A stretch of DNA of 64,000 bases from Lichenicoccus sp965276875 (GTDB taxonomy: Bacteria; Pseudomonadota; Alphaproteobacteria; Acetobacterales; Acetobacteraceae): the NCBI RefSeq assembly GCF_965276875.1, contig NZ_OZ255701.1, forward strand, positions 2,170,001-2,234,000, given 5' to 3'. The notes beneath the pieces were generated by a model. It was not told the DNA's origin. It saw nothing but the letters and a program-made list of their open reading frames with translations, and did not search any database. Shown here piece after piece: positions 6,661-15,802 of the stretch. Each line of letters starts with the position of its first letter. Within the stretch, counting starts at the first letter, position 1. Position numbers and translations under genes: made by a program.

Positions 6661-9299
6661 GCGGGGAGCCGGATCGTCACTACGGTGCCGGGGGCGGCGT
6701 CGGCGGCCCGGTGCGGACGCGGACTCGCCGCCTCGATTTGGCCACCCATCGCCTCGACCAAGCCGCGGGCGATGGCAAGACCCAGGCCGGTGCCGGCGGA
6801 GAGCGGCATGCGGTCGCGGCGATGCACCCTGAAGAAGCTGTCGAACACGTGCGCCAAGTCGGGTGCCGCGATACCGACGCCCTCGTCCTCGACTTCGATG
6901 ACCACGCGGGCGCCGTCCAGCATGGCACGAACCCGCAGCAGCCCGCCCGCAGGGGCATACTTCATCGCATTGTCCAGCACGTTGAACAGCACCTGCTCCA
7001 GCAGGGCCGAATCGGCGGTCGCGTGCAATCCGTCCGGCACCTGGACCTGCACCAGCAACGCCTGCGGCAATCGGGCGAGGGCTGCATCGATCACCACTGC
7101 CACCGGGGTTGCTTCAAGCCGCGGCCGCACCTCCCCACTCTCCAGCCGGGTCAGTTCGGCGATATTGGCAAGGAATCGCGCCATCCGCCCGACATCCTCC
7201 TCGATACTCGACAGCAGGTCGGCGCGGGTCGCGTCGTCGAGGCGGTCCCAGGCGCTGCGCAACGTGCCGGCCGCCCCCTGGATGGCAGCGAGCGGCGTGC
7301 GCAGATCATGCCCGAGTGACGCGAGCAGTGCGGTGCGCAGGCGCTGGGTGCTCTCCAACGCTGCCGCCTGGGCGACCTCGGTGGCCAGCCTGACCCGCTC
7401 GAGCGCGACCGCCGCCTGATCGACCAGCGCCTCCATCGCCTGCGATAGCGGCTCGTCGAGGTCGCGCGCGGACTGGAGGCCGAGCACCCCCAGCGTGCCA
7501 CGCACGGTGCGCATCGGCAGGAAGCGCCAGCCGGCGCCGGGCAGGGTGTTGGTGCCGCGCCCGGTCGGCTCGCCGTGCAGCACAGCCCAACGCGCCGCCG
7601 CCCAGGCGCCTTCGTCAAGATCCGGCGGCTCCTGCGCTGCCAGCGTATCGGCGCTGCCGGTGAGCACCACCGCACGGCCGCCGAGGGCCGCCGCCTGCTG
7701 GCGAATTTCGGCCAGCAGGTCAGGCTCCGTCGCCGGCACGCCGAGGCTGCGGCTGAACGTCCCGATGCGGCGCAGTCCCTCAACCCGTGCCGCCGCCGCT
7801 CTCGCCTCGGCGCGCACCCGTCCCGCGAGCCCGCCGCTCAGCAACGCCACGACGGCGAACACCAGCAACGCCACGACATCGCGTGGGCTGTCGATGATGA
7901 CGGTATGCAGGGGTGCGATGAAGAAGAAATCCCAGGCAAGAAAGCCCAATCCCGCCGCCAGCATCGCCGGCTGCAGGCCGCCGAGAGCCGCCGCCGCGGT
8001 GACAGCGGCGAGATACACCATGCCCATCGCCTCGCCCGGCAGCACGTCCGCCAGCAGGATGCCGATGCCGGTCACGACCGCGATCAGCAGGGCCGCCAGC
8101 AACAACGGCCGCCAGGACCCGTGCCGGGTGCTACGCACCGGGCGACGCGCAACCGCGTCCGGGGTGGGCACGACATGCAGCGCGAAATCCGGCGCACGTC
8201 GCATCAGTTGCGCGCCCAGCGTGCGTCCGGCGAGCCGTCGCCATAGCGGCGGACGGCCGCGTCCGATCACCAGGTGGGTGGCGTTCTGCCGGCTCGCCAC
8301 CGCCGTCAGGGCAGCGACCAGGTCGCCGCTTTCGGGCGGTCGTTGCTCGATCTGGGCCCCTAAGGCCAGAGCCAAGGCCAATGGGCCACGCGCCGTGAGC
8401 CCGCTGCCGACGCCGCTGCCGGCGCGCTCGATATGCAGCGCCGACCAGGGCGCCCGCAACGCATCGGCCAGGCGCTTGGCGTGCCGGACGACCGCCTCGG
8501 CCGAGGCATCGGAGCCGACCAGCGCCAGCACCCGCTCCGACGCCGGCCATGGACCGATGGCGCCGGATCGCTGGCGCCATTGCCGCACATCGCCATCGAC
8601 ATGCGCCGCTGTCCGTCGCAGCGCGATCTCACGCAGGGCCGCGAGATTGCCCTCCTTGAAGAAGCCGGCCGCGGCCCGTCGCGCGGTATCGGCGCGATAG
8701 ATCCTGCCGTCATGCAGACGCTCCAGCAGCTCGGTCGGCGGCAGATCCACCATCTCGATCTCGTCGGCTAGCTCCAGAACGCGATCGGGCAGCGTCTCCG
8801 CCGGGCGGATGCCGGTGATCCGGGCGACATCGTCGTTGAGGCTTTCGAGGTGCTGGACGTTGAGCGTGGCCCAGATGGTGATCCCGGCGGCGAGCAGCTC
8901 GGCCACGTCCTCCCAGCGCTTTGCATGCCGGCTGCCAGGCGCGTTGGTATGGGCAAGCTCGTCGATCAGCAGCAGCGCCGGACGCGCCGCCAGCGCCGCA
9001 TCGACATCGAACTCCTCCAGGGAATGGCCGCGATACGACACCCGCCGACGCGGCAGCACCGGCAGGTCACCCACCTGGTCCTGCGTCTCAGTACGTCCGT
9101 GCGTCTCAATGATGCCGGCCAGCACGTCGATGCCGTCGGTACGGCGACGACGGGCCTGCGCCAGCATCTCGTAGGTCTTGCCGACACCGGGTGCGGCGCC
9201 CAGGAACACCTTCAGACGCCCGGCCGACGGCTCCGCCGTGCGCGCGAGCAGCGTGTCGGGGTCGGGACGGTCATCCTCGCGGAGGTTTGCGGCCGGCAT
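6657..9299 (-). CDS. kdpD: KdpD osmosensitive K+ channel sensor histidine kinase
   Basis: 880 residues, full length. Order of domains: an N-terminal KdpD domain with Walker A GAAPGVGKTYEM (about residue 33) and the LLIDELAHTNAPGSRHAKRW block; a universal-stress-like domain (ALVGSDASAEAVVRHAKRL); four membrane helices (PLLLAALLIAVVTGIGILLA to VVALLVFAVVALLSGGLAG); a GAF-like linker; HisKA with the phospho-accepting His in SLGHDLRTPLAAIQG; and a HATPase domain with N box (NVLDNAMKYAP), G1 (VEDEGVGIA) and G2 (GTGLGLAI). It senses K+ limitation and phosphorylates KdpE. It is transcribed away from kdpF across a 137-base spacer. Confidence 0.95.
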   Translation of the reverse strand: MPAANLREDDRPDPDTLLARTAEPSAGRLKVFLGAAPGVGKTYEMLAQARRRRTDGIDVLAGIIETHGRTETQDQVGDLPVLPRRRVSYRGHSLEEFDVDAALAARPALLLIDELAHTNAPGSRHAKRWEDVAELLAAGITIWATLNVQHLESLNDDVARITGIRPAETLPDRVLELADEIEMVDLPPTELLERLHDGRIYRADTARRAAAGFFKEGNLAALREIALRRTAAHVDGDVRQWRQRSGAIGPWPASERVLALVGSDASAEAVVRHAKRLADALRAPWSALHIERAGSGVGSGLTARGPLALALALGAQIEQRPPESGDLVAALTAVASRQNATHLVIGRGRPPLWRRLAGRTLGAQLMRRAPDFALHVVPTPDAVARRPVRSTRHGSWRPLLLAALLIAVVTGIGILLADVLPGEAMGMVYLAAVTAAAALGGLQPAMLAAGLGFLAWDFFFIAPLHTVIIDSPRDVVALLVFAVVALLSGGLAGRVRAEARAAAARVEGLRRIGTFSRSLGVPATEPDLLAEIRQQAAALGGRAVVLTGSADTLAAQEPPDLDEGAWAAARWAVLHGEPTGRGTNTLPGAGWRFLPMRTVRGTLGVLGLQSARDLDEPLSQAMEALVDQAAVALERVRLATEVAQAAALESTQRLRTALLASLGHDLRTPLAAIQGAAGTLRSAWDRLDDATRADLLSSIEEDVGRMARFLANIAELTRLESGEVRPRLEATPVAVVIDAALARLPQALLVQVQVPDGLHATADSALLEQVLFNVLDNAMKYAPAGGLLRVRAMLDGARVVIEVEDEGVGIAAPDLAHVFDSFFRVHRRDRMPLSAGTGLGLAIARGLVEAMGGQIEAASPRPHRAADAAPGTVVTIRLPA

Positions 9300-9436
9300 C
9301 GACCAAGGTTAGCGCACTCCGCCGCTGCCGGCGACGGACCATGTTCCGGGCGCCGGAGCAAATTCCACATGGAATCTTTATGCGGTTCCGGCCGACGGTG
9401 CGTCTGTTGCAAGACACGTGGCCATAGGGTGCGGCA
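9300..9436. promoter_or_regulatory. kdpDE / kdpFABC divergent control region
   Basis: A 137-base spacer between kdpD and the first small ORF of the kdp structural operon. It contains an inverted repeat ATTCCA-CA-TGGAAT at 9362-9375 followed by TTTATGCG, vaguely like the T-rich KdpE operator of enterobacteria. Divergent KdpE-responsive promoters are expected here. No clear -35/-10 pair is assigned. Confidence 0.4.
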
Positions 9437-9520
9437 TTGGCGGACATCATTGCGATCATCGTGGGCCTGGCGATCTTCGCCGTTCTGTTCGCCTACGTTC
9501 CCACATGCGAAAAGGTCTGA
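9437..9520 (+). CDS. 27-residue membrane peptide upstream of kdpF
   Basis: A TTG start with AGGGTG six bases before it opens a 28-codon frame ending in TGA at 9518-9520, only three bases before kdpF. The product (start MADIIAIIVG, end CEKV) is a single hydrophobic helix with a short polar C-terminal tail. It is not KdpF itself, which follows. The size, hydrophobicity, ribosome site and tight spacing argue for a real gene, perhaps a second small Kdp subunit or a leader peptide. The non-ATG start and short length keep confidence moderate. Confidence 0.55.
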   Translation: MADIIAIIVGLAIFAVLFAYVPTCEKV

Positions 9521-9523
9521 CGG

Positions 9524-9610
9524 ATGTTCGACCTGATCCTCGGCGGTATCGTATCGATATCATTGCTTGTCTATCTGGTCTGGGCGCTGGTGCGGCCGGA
9601 AGATTTCTGA
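9524..9610 (+). CDS. kdpF: KdpF small subunit of K+-transporting ATPase
   Basis: 28 residues: a single membrane helix (MFDLILGGIVSISLLVYLVW) ending in the family hallmark ALVRPEDF. KdpF stabilises the KdpABC complex in the inner membrane. The gene is just upstream of kdpA, as in other kdpFABC operons. It is short enough to be missed by routine gene calling. Confidence 0.9.
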   Translation: MFDLILGGIVSISLLVYLVWALVRPEDF

Positions 9611-9637
9611 CCGTTCATTGCAGGAAAGTCCGACATC

Positions 9638-11335
9638 ATGACTTGGCATGGCAGCGCATATATCGCGCTGATGCTGCTGCTCGTCCTGGGCGCCGCAATC
9701 CCGCTTGGCGCCTACATGGCGCGTCTCTTCCAGGGCAGGATCACAGCGCTGCAATCGGTCGAGCACGGGATCTATCGCGTCTGCGGCATCGACCCGCTGC
9801 GTGAGATGGGCTGGCAGGCGTACGCGATCGCGCTGCTCCTGCTGAGCGTCATCCATTTCCTGCTGCTGTATGCGATCCTGCGTTTGCAATTCTATCTGCC
9901 GTTCAATCCGCAAGCCACCGTTGGCATGCCGCCGATGCTGGCCTTCAATACGGCGGCGAGCTTCACCACCAACACCAACTGGCAGGCCTATACGCCGGAA
10001 TCGCAAATTTCCAACGGCGCGCAGATGTTGGGCCTGGCCGTGCACATGTTCATCTCCGCCGCCGCCGGAATCGCCGCCGCCGCCGCCGTCATGCGCGCCT
10101 TCACCGCCGGCAATCTCAAGACGCTCGGCAATTTCTACGTCGATCTGACCCGGATCACGCTGTACCTGCTGCTGCCGGTGACGCTCGTCGCCACGGTGGC
10201 GCTGCTGGTCAGTGGCGTGCCGATGACGTTCGCTCCATATGCCAGCGCGCACACGCTTGCCGGCGACAGCCAGACGATCGCCCGCGGCCCGGTGGCGTTC
10301 ATGGAGGCGATCAAGGAGTTCGGCACCAATGGCGGTGGATTTTTCAACGCCAATGCCGCGCATCCTTTCGAAAACCCGACGATCTTCACCAATCTGCTGG
10401 AGAACTGGCTGGATCTGGTGATCGGCTTCTCTCTGCCGATCGCACTCGGCCACATGATCGGCCGCAAGCGCGAAGGCGTCGCACTCTACGCGGTCATGGC
10501 GATCATTCTCGGCTTCGGCATTTTCGGCGCCTATGCCGCGGAGGCCTCCGGCAATCCGTTGTTCACGCATGCCGGTGTCGTCGCGCACTCCGGCAATTTC
10601 GTCGGCAAAGAGGTCCGCTTCGGCATCGCCGCATCGGCATCATATAATGTCTCGGCGACCGGCACCTCGACCGGCGCGGTGGACAGTTTCACCGACAGCT
10701 ACATGCCGCTTGGCGGCGCCGTGCCGATGTTCCTGATGCAGCTTGGCGAGGTCTCGCCGGGCGGGGTCGGATCGGGCCTCTATACCATCGTCATCTTCGC
10801 CCTGCTCGCGGTGTTCATCGCCGGGCTGATGGTCGGGCGGACGCCGGAATATCTGGGCAAGAAGGTGCAGGCGAAGGAGATCAAGCTGGCCATGCTGGCA
10901 TTCCTGATCCTTACCGTGTCGATCCTCGGTGGTGCCGGGATGTCGCTGCTGACCAAGTCCGGGCTTGGCTCGCTGGCCAATGCCGGCCCGCACGGCTTGT
11001 CCGAAATGCTCTATGGCTGGACGTCAGCGACTGAAAACAATGGCAGCGCCATGGCCGGACTTTCCGCCAACACGACGTTGCTCGATTACGGCCTGGGCAC
11101 GGCGATGCTGCTGGGCCGCTTCGCCTTCATGATCCCGGCACTGGCGATCGCCAGCTCGCTCGCCGCCAAGCAGAAGCTGCCGCCCAGCAGCGGCACGTTT
11201 CCGACCGACGGGCCGCTCTTCATCGGCCTGCTGGTCGGCGTGATCATCATCCTCGGCGGCCTGCAGTTCATGCCCGCCGACATGCTGGGGCCGCTCGCCG
11301 AGCACTTCGTCCTTGTCGCCGGAAAGACCTACTAG
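9638..11335 (+). CDS. kdpA: KdpA K+-translocating subunit
   Basis: 565 residues, the normal size. KdpA is the K+ channel-like subunit related to the SKT/Trk superfamily, with ten membrane segments and four selectivity-filter loops. Family blocks visible include FNTAASFTTNTNWQAY (first filter loop), EFGTNGGGFFNANAAHPFEN (second), and GLSANTTLLDYGLGTAMLLG near the end. It passes K+ to the ATPase subunit KdpB. The next gene starts at the base after its stop, so the two are tightly coupled. Confidence 0.96.
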   Translation: MTWHGSAYIALMLLLVLGAAIPLGAYMARLFQGRITALQSVEHGIYRVCGIDPLREMGWQAYAIALLLLSVIHFLLLYAILRLQFYLPFNPQATVGMPPMLAFNTAASFTTNTNWQAYTPESQISNGAQMLGLAVHMFISAAAGIAAAAAVMRAFTAGNLKTLGNFYVDLTRITLYLLLPVTLVATVALLVSGVPMTFAPYASAHTLAGDSQTIARGPVAFMEAIKEFGTNGGGFFNANAAHPFENPTIFTNLLENWLDLVIGFSLPIALGHMIGRKREGVALYAVMAIILGFGIFGAYAAEASGNPLFTHAGVVAHSGNFVGKEVRFGIAASASYNVSATGTSTGAVDSFTDSYMPLGGAVPMFLMQLGEVSPGGVGSGLYTIVIFALLAVFIAGLMVGRTPEYLGKKVQAKEIKLAMLAFLILTVSILGGAGMSLLTKSGLGSLANAGPHGLSEMLYGWTSATENNGSAMAGLSANTTLLDYGLGTAMLLGRFAFMIPALAIASSLAAKQKLPPSSGTFPTDGPLFIGLLVGVIIILGGLQFMPADMLGPLAEHFVLVAGKTY

Positions 11336-13375
11336 ATGACCACCGACACGCAAACGATTGGTCTGTTCGACCGCACGATCATCCGCCGCGCCGGCCTCGA
11401 CGCGTTGGCCAAGCTCAATCCCATAACCCTGGCGCGCAATCCGGTAATCTTCGTCACCGAAATCGTGGCTGCCCTGGTCAGCATTGTCGCGATCGAGGAT
11501 CTGATTGCCGGCAAGGAAGCGGAGTTCTCGATCACGATTGCGGTCTGGCTGTGGCTGACGGTGCTGTTCGCAACCTTCGCCGAAGCGGTGGCAGAAGGGC
11601 GCGGCCGGGCACGCGCCGAGAGCCTGCGCGCCGCGCGCTCGGAAACCATGGCCAAGCTGATCCTGGATCCGCGCGAGTACCACATCTTCAAGCCGACCCC
11701 GGCGCCATACCTGCACAAGGGTGATCTCGTCCTGGTCGAGACCATGGACATTATCCCGTCCGACGGCGAGATCGTCGAGGGCATCGCCAGCGTCAACGAG
11801 AGTGCGATCACCGGCGAATCCGCGCCCGTGATACGTGAGGCCGGCGGCGACCGCAGCGCCGTCACCGGCGGCACCCAGGTGGTGTCGGACTGGCTGGTGG
11901 TGCGGATCAGCGCCGAGCCGGGATCGACCTTCATCGACCGCATGATCGCCCTCGTCGAGGGCGCCGAGCGACGCAAGACGCCCAACGAAATCGCGTTGAA
12001 CATCCTGCTTGCGGGCCTGACCATCATCTTCCTGGTGGCGGTGGTGACGCTGATCGGCTTCGGCTCCTATTCGCACACCAAATTCAGCATCCCGGTGCTG
12101 GTGGCCTTGTTCGTCTGCCTGATTCCCACCACCATCGGCGGCCTGTTGTCGGCGATCGGCATCGCCGGAATGGACCGGCTTATCCGCTTCAACGTGGTGG
12201 CGACATCCGGGCGCGCGGTGGAGGCGGCGGGCGATGTCGACTCGCTGCTGCTCGACAAGACCGGCACCATCACCTTCGGCAACCGCATGGCGGCGGGACT
12301 CTACCCGGTGCGCGGCGTCGGCGAGCGCGAACTGGCGGAGGCGTCGGTGATGGCCTCTCTCGGCGACGAAACCCCCGAAGGCCGCTCAATCGTGACCTAC
12401 GTGCGCGACCGTCTGGGCATCGCGCCGACGATGCCCGAGGGCGCGGAGATGGTGCCGTTCAGCGCCAATACCCGTGTCTCCGGCCTGGACCATGCGAACA
12501 CATCATGGCGCAAGGGAGCCGTGGGATCGGTGCTGGGCACGCTCGGCGTCGCCAACGGCCCCGCCGAATTCAGCGAGGCGGTGGACCGGGTCGCGCGCGC
12601 CGGCGGCACGCCGCTGGCGGTCAGCCTCGATGGCCGGCTGATGGGCGTGGTGGAGCTCAAGGACATCGTCAAGCCGGGCATACGCGAACGCTTCGACTCG
12701 CTTCGCCGGATGGGCATACGCACAGTGATGGTAACCGGCGACAACCGGATTACGGCGGCCGCCATCGCCGCGGAAGCCGGCGTGGATGACGTGGTGGCCG
12801 AAGCGACGCCGCAGGATAAGCTCGACTATATCCGACGGGCGCAGGCGGAGGGCCGGCTGGTCGCGATGTGCGGCGACGGCACCAACGACGCCCCCGCCTT
12901 GGCCCAGGCGGATGTCGGCGTCGCCATGCAGACCGGCACCCAGGCGGCGCGCGAGGCCGGCAACATGGTCGATCTCGACAGCGATCCGACCAAGCTGATC
13001 GAGATCGTCGAGATCGGCAAGCAATTGCTGATCACCCGCGGCGCACTCACCACTTTTTCGATCGCCAACGACATCGCCAAATATTTCGCCATCCTGCCGG
13101 CGATCTTCATTGCCGCGTATCCAGAGCTGCAGGCGCTCAACGTGATGCACCTGGCCTCGCCGAAATCCGCCATCCTCTCCGCGGTGATCTTCAACGCCCT
13201 GATCATCGTGGTCCTGGTGCCGCTGGCGCTGCGCGGCGTGAAGTTCCGCGCCCTCGGGGCGGCGGCGCTGCTGCGTCGCAACCTGCTGATCTATGGGCTT
13301 GGCGGCATCGTCGCCCCCTTCATCGGCATCAAGATCATCGACCTGATCCTCGGCGTCTTTCACGTCTTCTCCTGA
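11336..13375 (+). CDS. kdpB: KdpB P-type ATPase subunit
   Basis: 679 residues, full length. P-type ATPase landmarks: the actuator loop TGES at residues 159-162 (the Ser is an inhibitory phosphorylation site in Escherichia coli), the phosphorylation motif DKTGT with Asp307, VTGDN and GDGTNDAPALAQADVG in the P domain. It hydrolyses ATP to drive K+ uptake through KdpA in the inner membrane. It begins immediately after the kdpA stop codon and is followed 11 bases later by kdpC. Confidence 0.97.
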   Translation: MTTDTQTIGLFDRTIIRRAGLDALAKLNPITLARNPVIFVTEIVAALVSIVAIEDLIAGKEAEFSITIAVWLWLTVLFATFAEAVAEGRGRARAESLRAARSETMAKLILDPREYHIFKPTPAPYLHKGDLVLVETMDIIPSDGEIVEGIASVNESAITGESAPVIREAGGDRSAVTGGTQVVSDWLVVRISAEPGSTFIDRMIALVEGAERRKTPNEIALNILLAGLTIIFLVAVVTLIGFGSYSHTKFSIPVLVALFVCLIPTTIGGLLSAIGIAGMDRLIRFNVVATSGRAVEAAGDVDSLLLDKTGTITFGNRMAAGLYPVRGVGERELAEASVMASLGDETPEGRSIVTYVRDRLGIAPTMPEGAEMVPFSANTRVSGLDHANTSWRKGAVGSVLGTLGVANGPAEFSEAVDRVARAGGTPLAVSLDGRLMGVVELKDIVKPGIRERFDSLRRMGIRTVMVTGDNRITAAAIAAEAGVDDVVAEATPQDKLDYIRRAQAEGRLVAMCGDGTNDAPALAQADVGVAMQTGTQAAREAGNMVDLDSDPTKLIEIVEIGKQLLITRGALTTFSIANDIAKYFAILPAIFIAAYPELQALNVMHLASPKSAILSAVIFNALIIVVLVPLALRGVKFRALGAAALLRRNLLIYGLGGIVAPFIGIKIIDLILGVFHVFS

Positions 13376-13386
13376 TCGGACCTGCC

Positions 13387-13983
13387 ATGTTGCGCGAACT
13401 CCGCCCCGCTTTGTCCCTGGTCGTCCTGTTCACGCTGGTGCTGGGGCTGATCTTTCCCGTCGCCGTGACCGGCTTGGCGCAGCTCGCATTGCCGTTCCAG
13501 GCCAATGGCAGCCTCATCCTGGTGGGAGGCAAGCCAGTCGGCTCGGCGCTGATCGGCCAGACCTTCACGTCGCCCACCCTGTTCCAGAGCCGGCCTTCCG
13601 CCCTGACCGGGACGGACGCAAAGGGTGCCACGGTCCCTACTCCGTATGATGCCTCGGAATCGGGCGCATCAAACCTGGCGTCGACCAGCAAGGCGATGAT
13701 CGACGACGTCGGCACGCGCGTCGCCGCCTACCGCCGCGCGTTCGGCCCCGGCCCGGTGCCCGCCGATGCGGTGGAATCGTCCGGCTCCGGCCTCGATCCG
13801 GATATCTCACTGGTCAATGCGCTACGCCAGGCGCCAGCGGTGGCGGCGGCGCGGCATCTTCCCGCCGCTTCCGTGATCGCCTTGGTCAACCAAATGGCGA
13901 CGCGGCCCTGGCTCGGCTTCGTCGGCACCGCGCATGTGAACGTCCTGGAACTCAATGTCGCGCTGGGCAGCAAGCAGGGCTGA
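13387..13983 (+). CDS. kdpC: KdpC subunit of K+-transporting ATPase
   Basis: 198 residues with one N-terminal membrane helix (residues 8-32) and a periplasmic domain. Signature blocks: SALIGQTFTSPTLFQSRPSA, SGASNLASTSKAM and the C-terminal VNALRQAPAVAAARHLPAA with LVNQMATRPWLGFVG. KdpC raises the K+ affinity of the KdpFABC complex. The reading frame stays open far upstream into kdpB, but the ATG at 13387, 11 bases after the kdpB stop, gives the family-typical N terminus MLRELRPAL. It is the last gene of the kdp operon. Confidence 0.95.
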   Translation: MLRELRPALSLVVLFTLVLGLIFPVAVTGLAQLALPFQANGSLILVGGKPVGSALIGQTFTSPTLFQSRPSALTGTDAKGATVPTPYDASESGASNLASTSKAMIDDVGTRVAAYRRAFGPGPVPADAVESSGSGLDPDISLVNALRQAPAVAAARHLPAASVIALVNQMATRPWLGFVGTAHVNVLELNVALGSKQG

Positions 13984-14045
13984 GGTGCCTGATTGTCCCC
14001 GTCATCCACAGAACGGTCCACACATGGAACGTTCCGGTATACGAC

Positions 14046-14747
14046 CTACGCCCTGCTTCGGGTTCGGATCGTGACGCTGACCAGGGTGCGTAAAATGCGC
14101 GTGGTCGCCTTGACCGTGCCGCGCAGGTTGCCGGCCACCTTGGACTGGCCGGCCAGCCGGCGATGGTAGGGCATCGGCACCTCGATCACGCGCAAGCCGG
14201 CCGACGCCGCGCGCATCTGCATCTCCAGGTTCCAGCCATAGGTCAGTTCGCGCATGCCGAGCCCTTGCAGCACGTCGACGCGGATGGCGCGATACGCACA
14301 CATGTCGCGGTAGCGGGTGCCGGTCAGCAACCCGACGGCGCCGCCCACCAGATGGCCGGCCAGAACCTGGTGCAGCCCCATGCTGCCGGGATCGCGGCCG
14401 GCACGTGTGCGATGGGCGAGCACGAAGTCGGCGTCGCCGTCGCACACCGGACCCACGATCCGCGCGGCCAGCTCGCCTGCGTCGCTGCCGTCGCCGTCGA
14501 GAAACAGCACGATGGTCGCACCGAGTGCTGCCGCCCGCTCGACGCCGCTCTGGCAGGCGCGGCCGTAGCCGCGACGAGGCTCGACCATGATTTCGGCGCC
14601 GGCCGCGCGAGCTTCGGCTACGGTCGCATCGGTGCTGCCTCCGTCGACAACGAGCACAATGTCCACCAGCGTGCGCGGCAGCCGGGCGACGGTCGGCCCG
14701 ATGGCCCCGGCCTCGTTGAAGGCCGGGATCACCGCGGCGATGGACAC
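14046..14747 (-). CDS. GT2 glycosyltransferase (dolichyl-phosphate mannosyltransferase-like)
   Basis: 233 residues from a GTG start two bases after the stop of the upstream radical SAM gene, with GGAG as ribosome site. It is a single GT-A domain: AAVIPAFNEAGAIGPTVARL at the start, LVVDGGSTDAT (nucleotide site), LFLDGDGSDAGELAARI (metal site) and TYGWNLEMQMRAA towards the end. The closest visible style is COG0463 polyprenol-phosphate sugar transferases lacking membrane anchors. It is the last gene of a four-gene cassette with DUF2064, GT-C and radical SAM proteins. Confidence 0.85.
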   Translation of the reverse strand: MSIAAVIPAFNEAGAIGPTVARLPRTLVDIVLVVDGGSTDATVAEARAAGAEIMVEPRRGYGRACQSGVERAAALGATIVLFLDGDGSDAGELAARIVGPVCDGDADFVLAHRTRAGRDPGSMGLHQVLAGHLVGGAVGLLTGTRYRDMCAYRAIRVDVLQGLGMRELTYGWNLEMQMRAASAGLRVIEVPMPYHRRLAGQSKVAGNLRGTVKATTRILRTLVSVTIRTRSRA

Positions 14748-14749
14748 GC

Positions 14750-15802
14750 CTACAGGCTCCAGCGCAGCCCGCAGCCCTGGCACGGCTTCGGCGGGGTGTC
14801 GCCGAGCAGGTTCTCGCGGAAATCCTGGTAGGCGGCGCCGTTCCAAATCTCGCGCAAGCTCTGCTGGGTGGCGTCGCCCAGCGTATAGGTCTCGTAGCCG
14901 CGTGCCGAGAACGGCGCGATGCAGCAGGGCAGCGCGCGCCCGTGCGCAGTGAAATACATCAACGACCAGGGACGCCGGCAACCCGACCAGGGCTGCGCCT
15001 CGTCGGCCTTCTTCAGGCTCAGGCCGGGCTCGGTGGCGCCGGAGGCATCCAAGGTGACGCCGAGCTCGGCGCCCAGCGCCTGCGCTGCCTCGATGGCAAT
15101 CCGCTCCTCGCCCTGGTTCTGCTCGAACAGCGAGCTCTCCTTGCGCGCCATGCCGAAGCCGGTCTCGTCGAACACCAGACGCTGCAGATGCACCTCGCGC
15201 ACACCCATGTCGGCGGCGAGACGGACGAAGTCGGGGAGCTGCTGCACCGTCTCCTTCATGCCGGTCAGCCAGAGCGAGACCACCGGCTTGGTGAAGCCAT
15301 TCTCGGCCTGGTAGCGGGTCAGCGCTCGCACGTCGCGAACGATCCGGTGGAAGAAATCCTTGCCGCGGACCAGCTTGTAGGTCGCGGCATCCGCGGCATC
15401 GACGGAGACGCGCAGCTCGTCGAGGCCGGTTGCGATCAGTTCGGGGAACTTGCGCGGGTTCAGCAGGGTGCCGTTGGTGTTGAACAGCACATGGACGTTG
15501 CGGTCCTTGAGATAGCGGATCATCCGCGGCAGGGCGCGCACCAGCATCGGCTCGCCGACGCCGTGCAGCACCGCGCGCGCGAGGTTGGGCACCTGGTCGA
15601 CGATCCTGGTGAACAGCTCCCAGCTCATGTCCGCCGGCGGCTCCAGCGCCTCGAAGGTGCGCGGACAGGTCTCGCACAGCAGATTGCAGCGGTTGGTCAC
15701 CTCCAGATACAGGCAGACCGGAGGGGCCACCGCCTCGGCGGTGCGCGTGGGTGCGACCTTCTCGAAGTAGCGGCGGGACTCGTTGAGAGTGATCGACATC
15801 AT
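14750..15802 (-). CDS. Radical SAM enzyme with SPASM domain
   Basis: 350 residues. The radical SAM cluster motif CNLLCETC gives Cys39, Cys43 and Cys46 (CX3CX2C), followed by the GEPM motif (HGVGEPMLVRAL) and the TNGTLL strand. A C-terminal SPASM-type region (about 270-350) has GCRRPW, CCIAP, the LGDATQQSLREIWNGAAY block and CQGCG, for auxiliary Fe-S clusters. SPASM enzymes modify peptides, sugars or protein side chains. The start ATGATG overlaps the stop of the upstream membrane glycosyltransferase gene; AGGACA lies four bases before it. The substrate is unknown; the neighbours suggest a sugar- or lipid-linked glycan. Confidence 0.85.
   Translation of the reverse strand: MMSITLNESRRYFEKVAPTRTAEAVAPPVCLYLEVTNRCNLLCETCPRTFEALEPPADMSWELFTRIVDQVPNLARAVLHGVGEPMLVRALPRMIRYLKDRNVHVLFNTNGTLLNPRKFPELIATGLDELRVSVDAADAATYKLVRGKDFFHRIVRDVRALTRYQAENGFTKPVVSLWLTGMKETVQQLPDFVRLAADMGVREVHLQRLVFDETGFGMARKESSLFEQNQGEERIAIEAAQALGAELGVTLDASGATEPGLSLKKADEAQPWSGCRRPWSLMYFTAHGRALPCCIAPFSARGYETYTLGDATQQSLREIWNGAAYQDFRENLLGDTPPKPCQGCGLRWSL

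Noticed and set aside
12868..13386. Extended N terminus for kdpC reaching into kdpB
   Set aside because: Arginine-rich out-of-frame reading of kdpB; the family start is ATG 13387.
14025..14034. GGAACGTTCC palindrome between kdpC and the GT2 gene as a terminator
   Set aside because: Ten-base palindrome with no loop and no U-run; could be chance.
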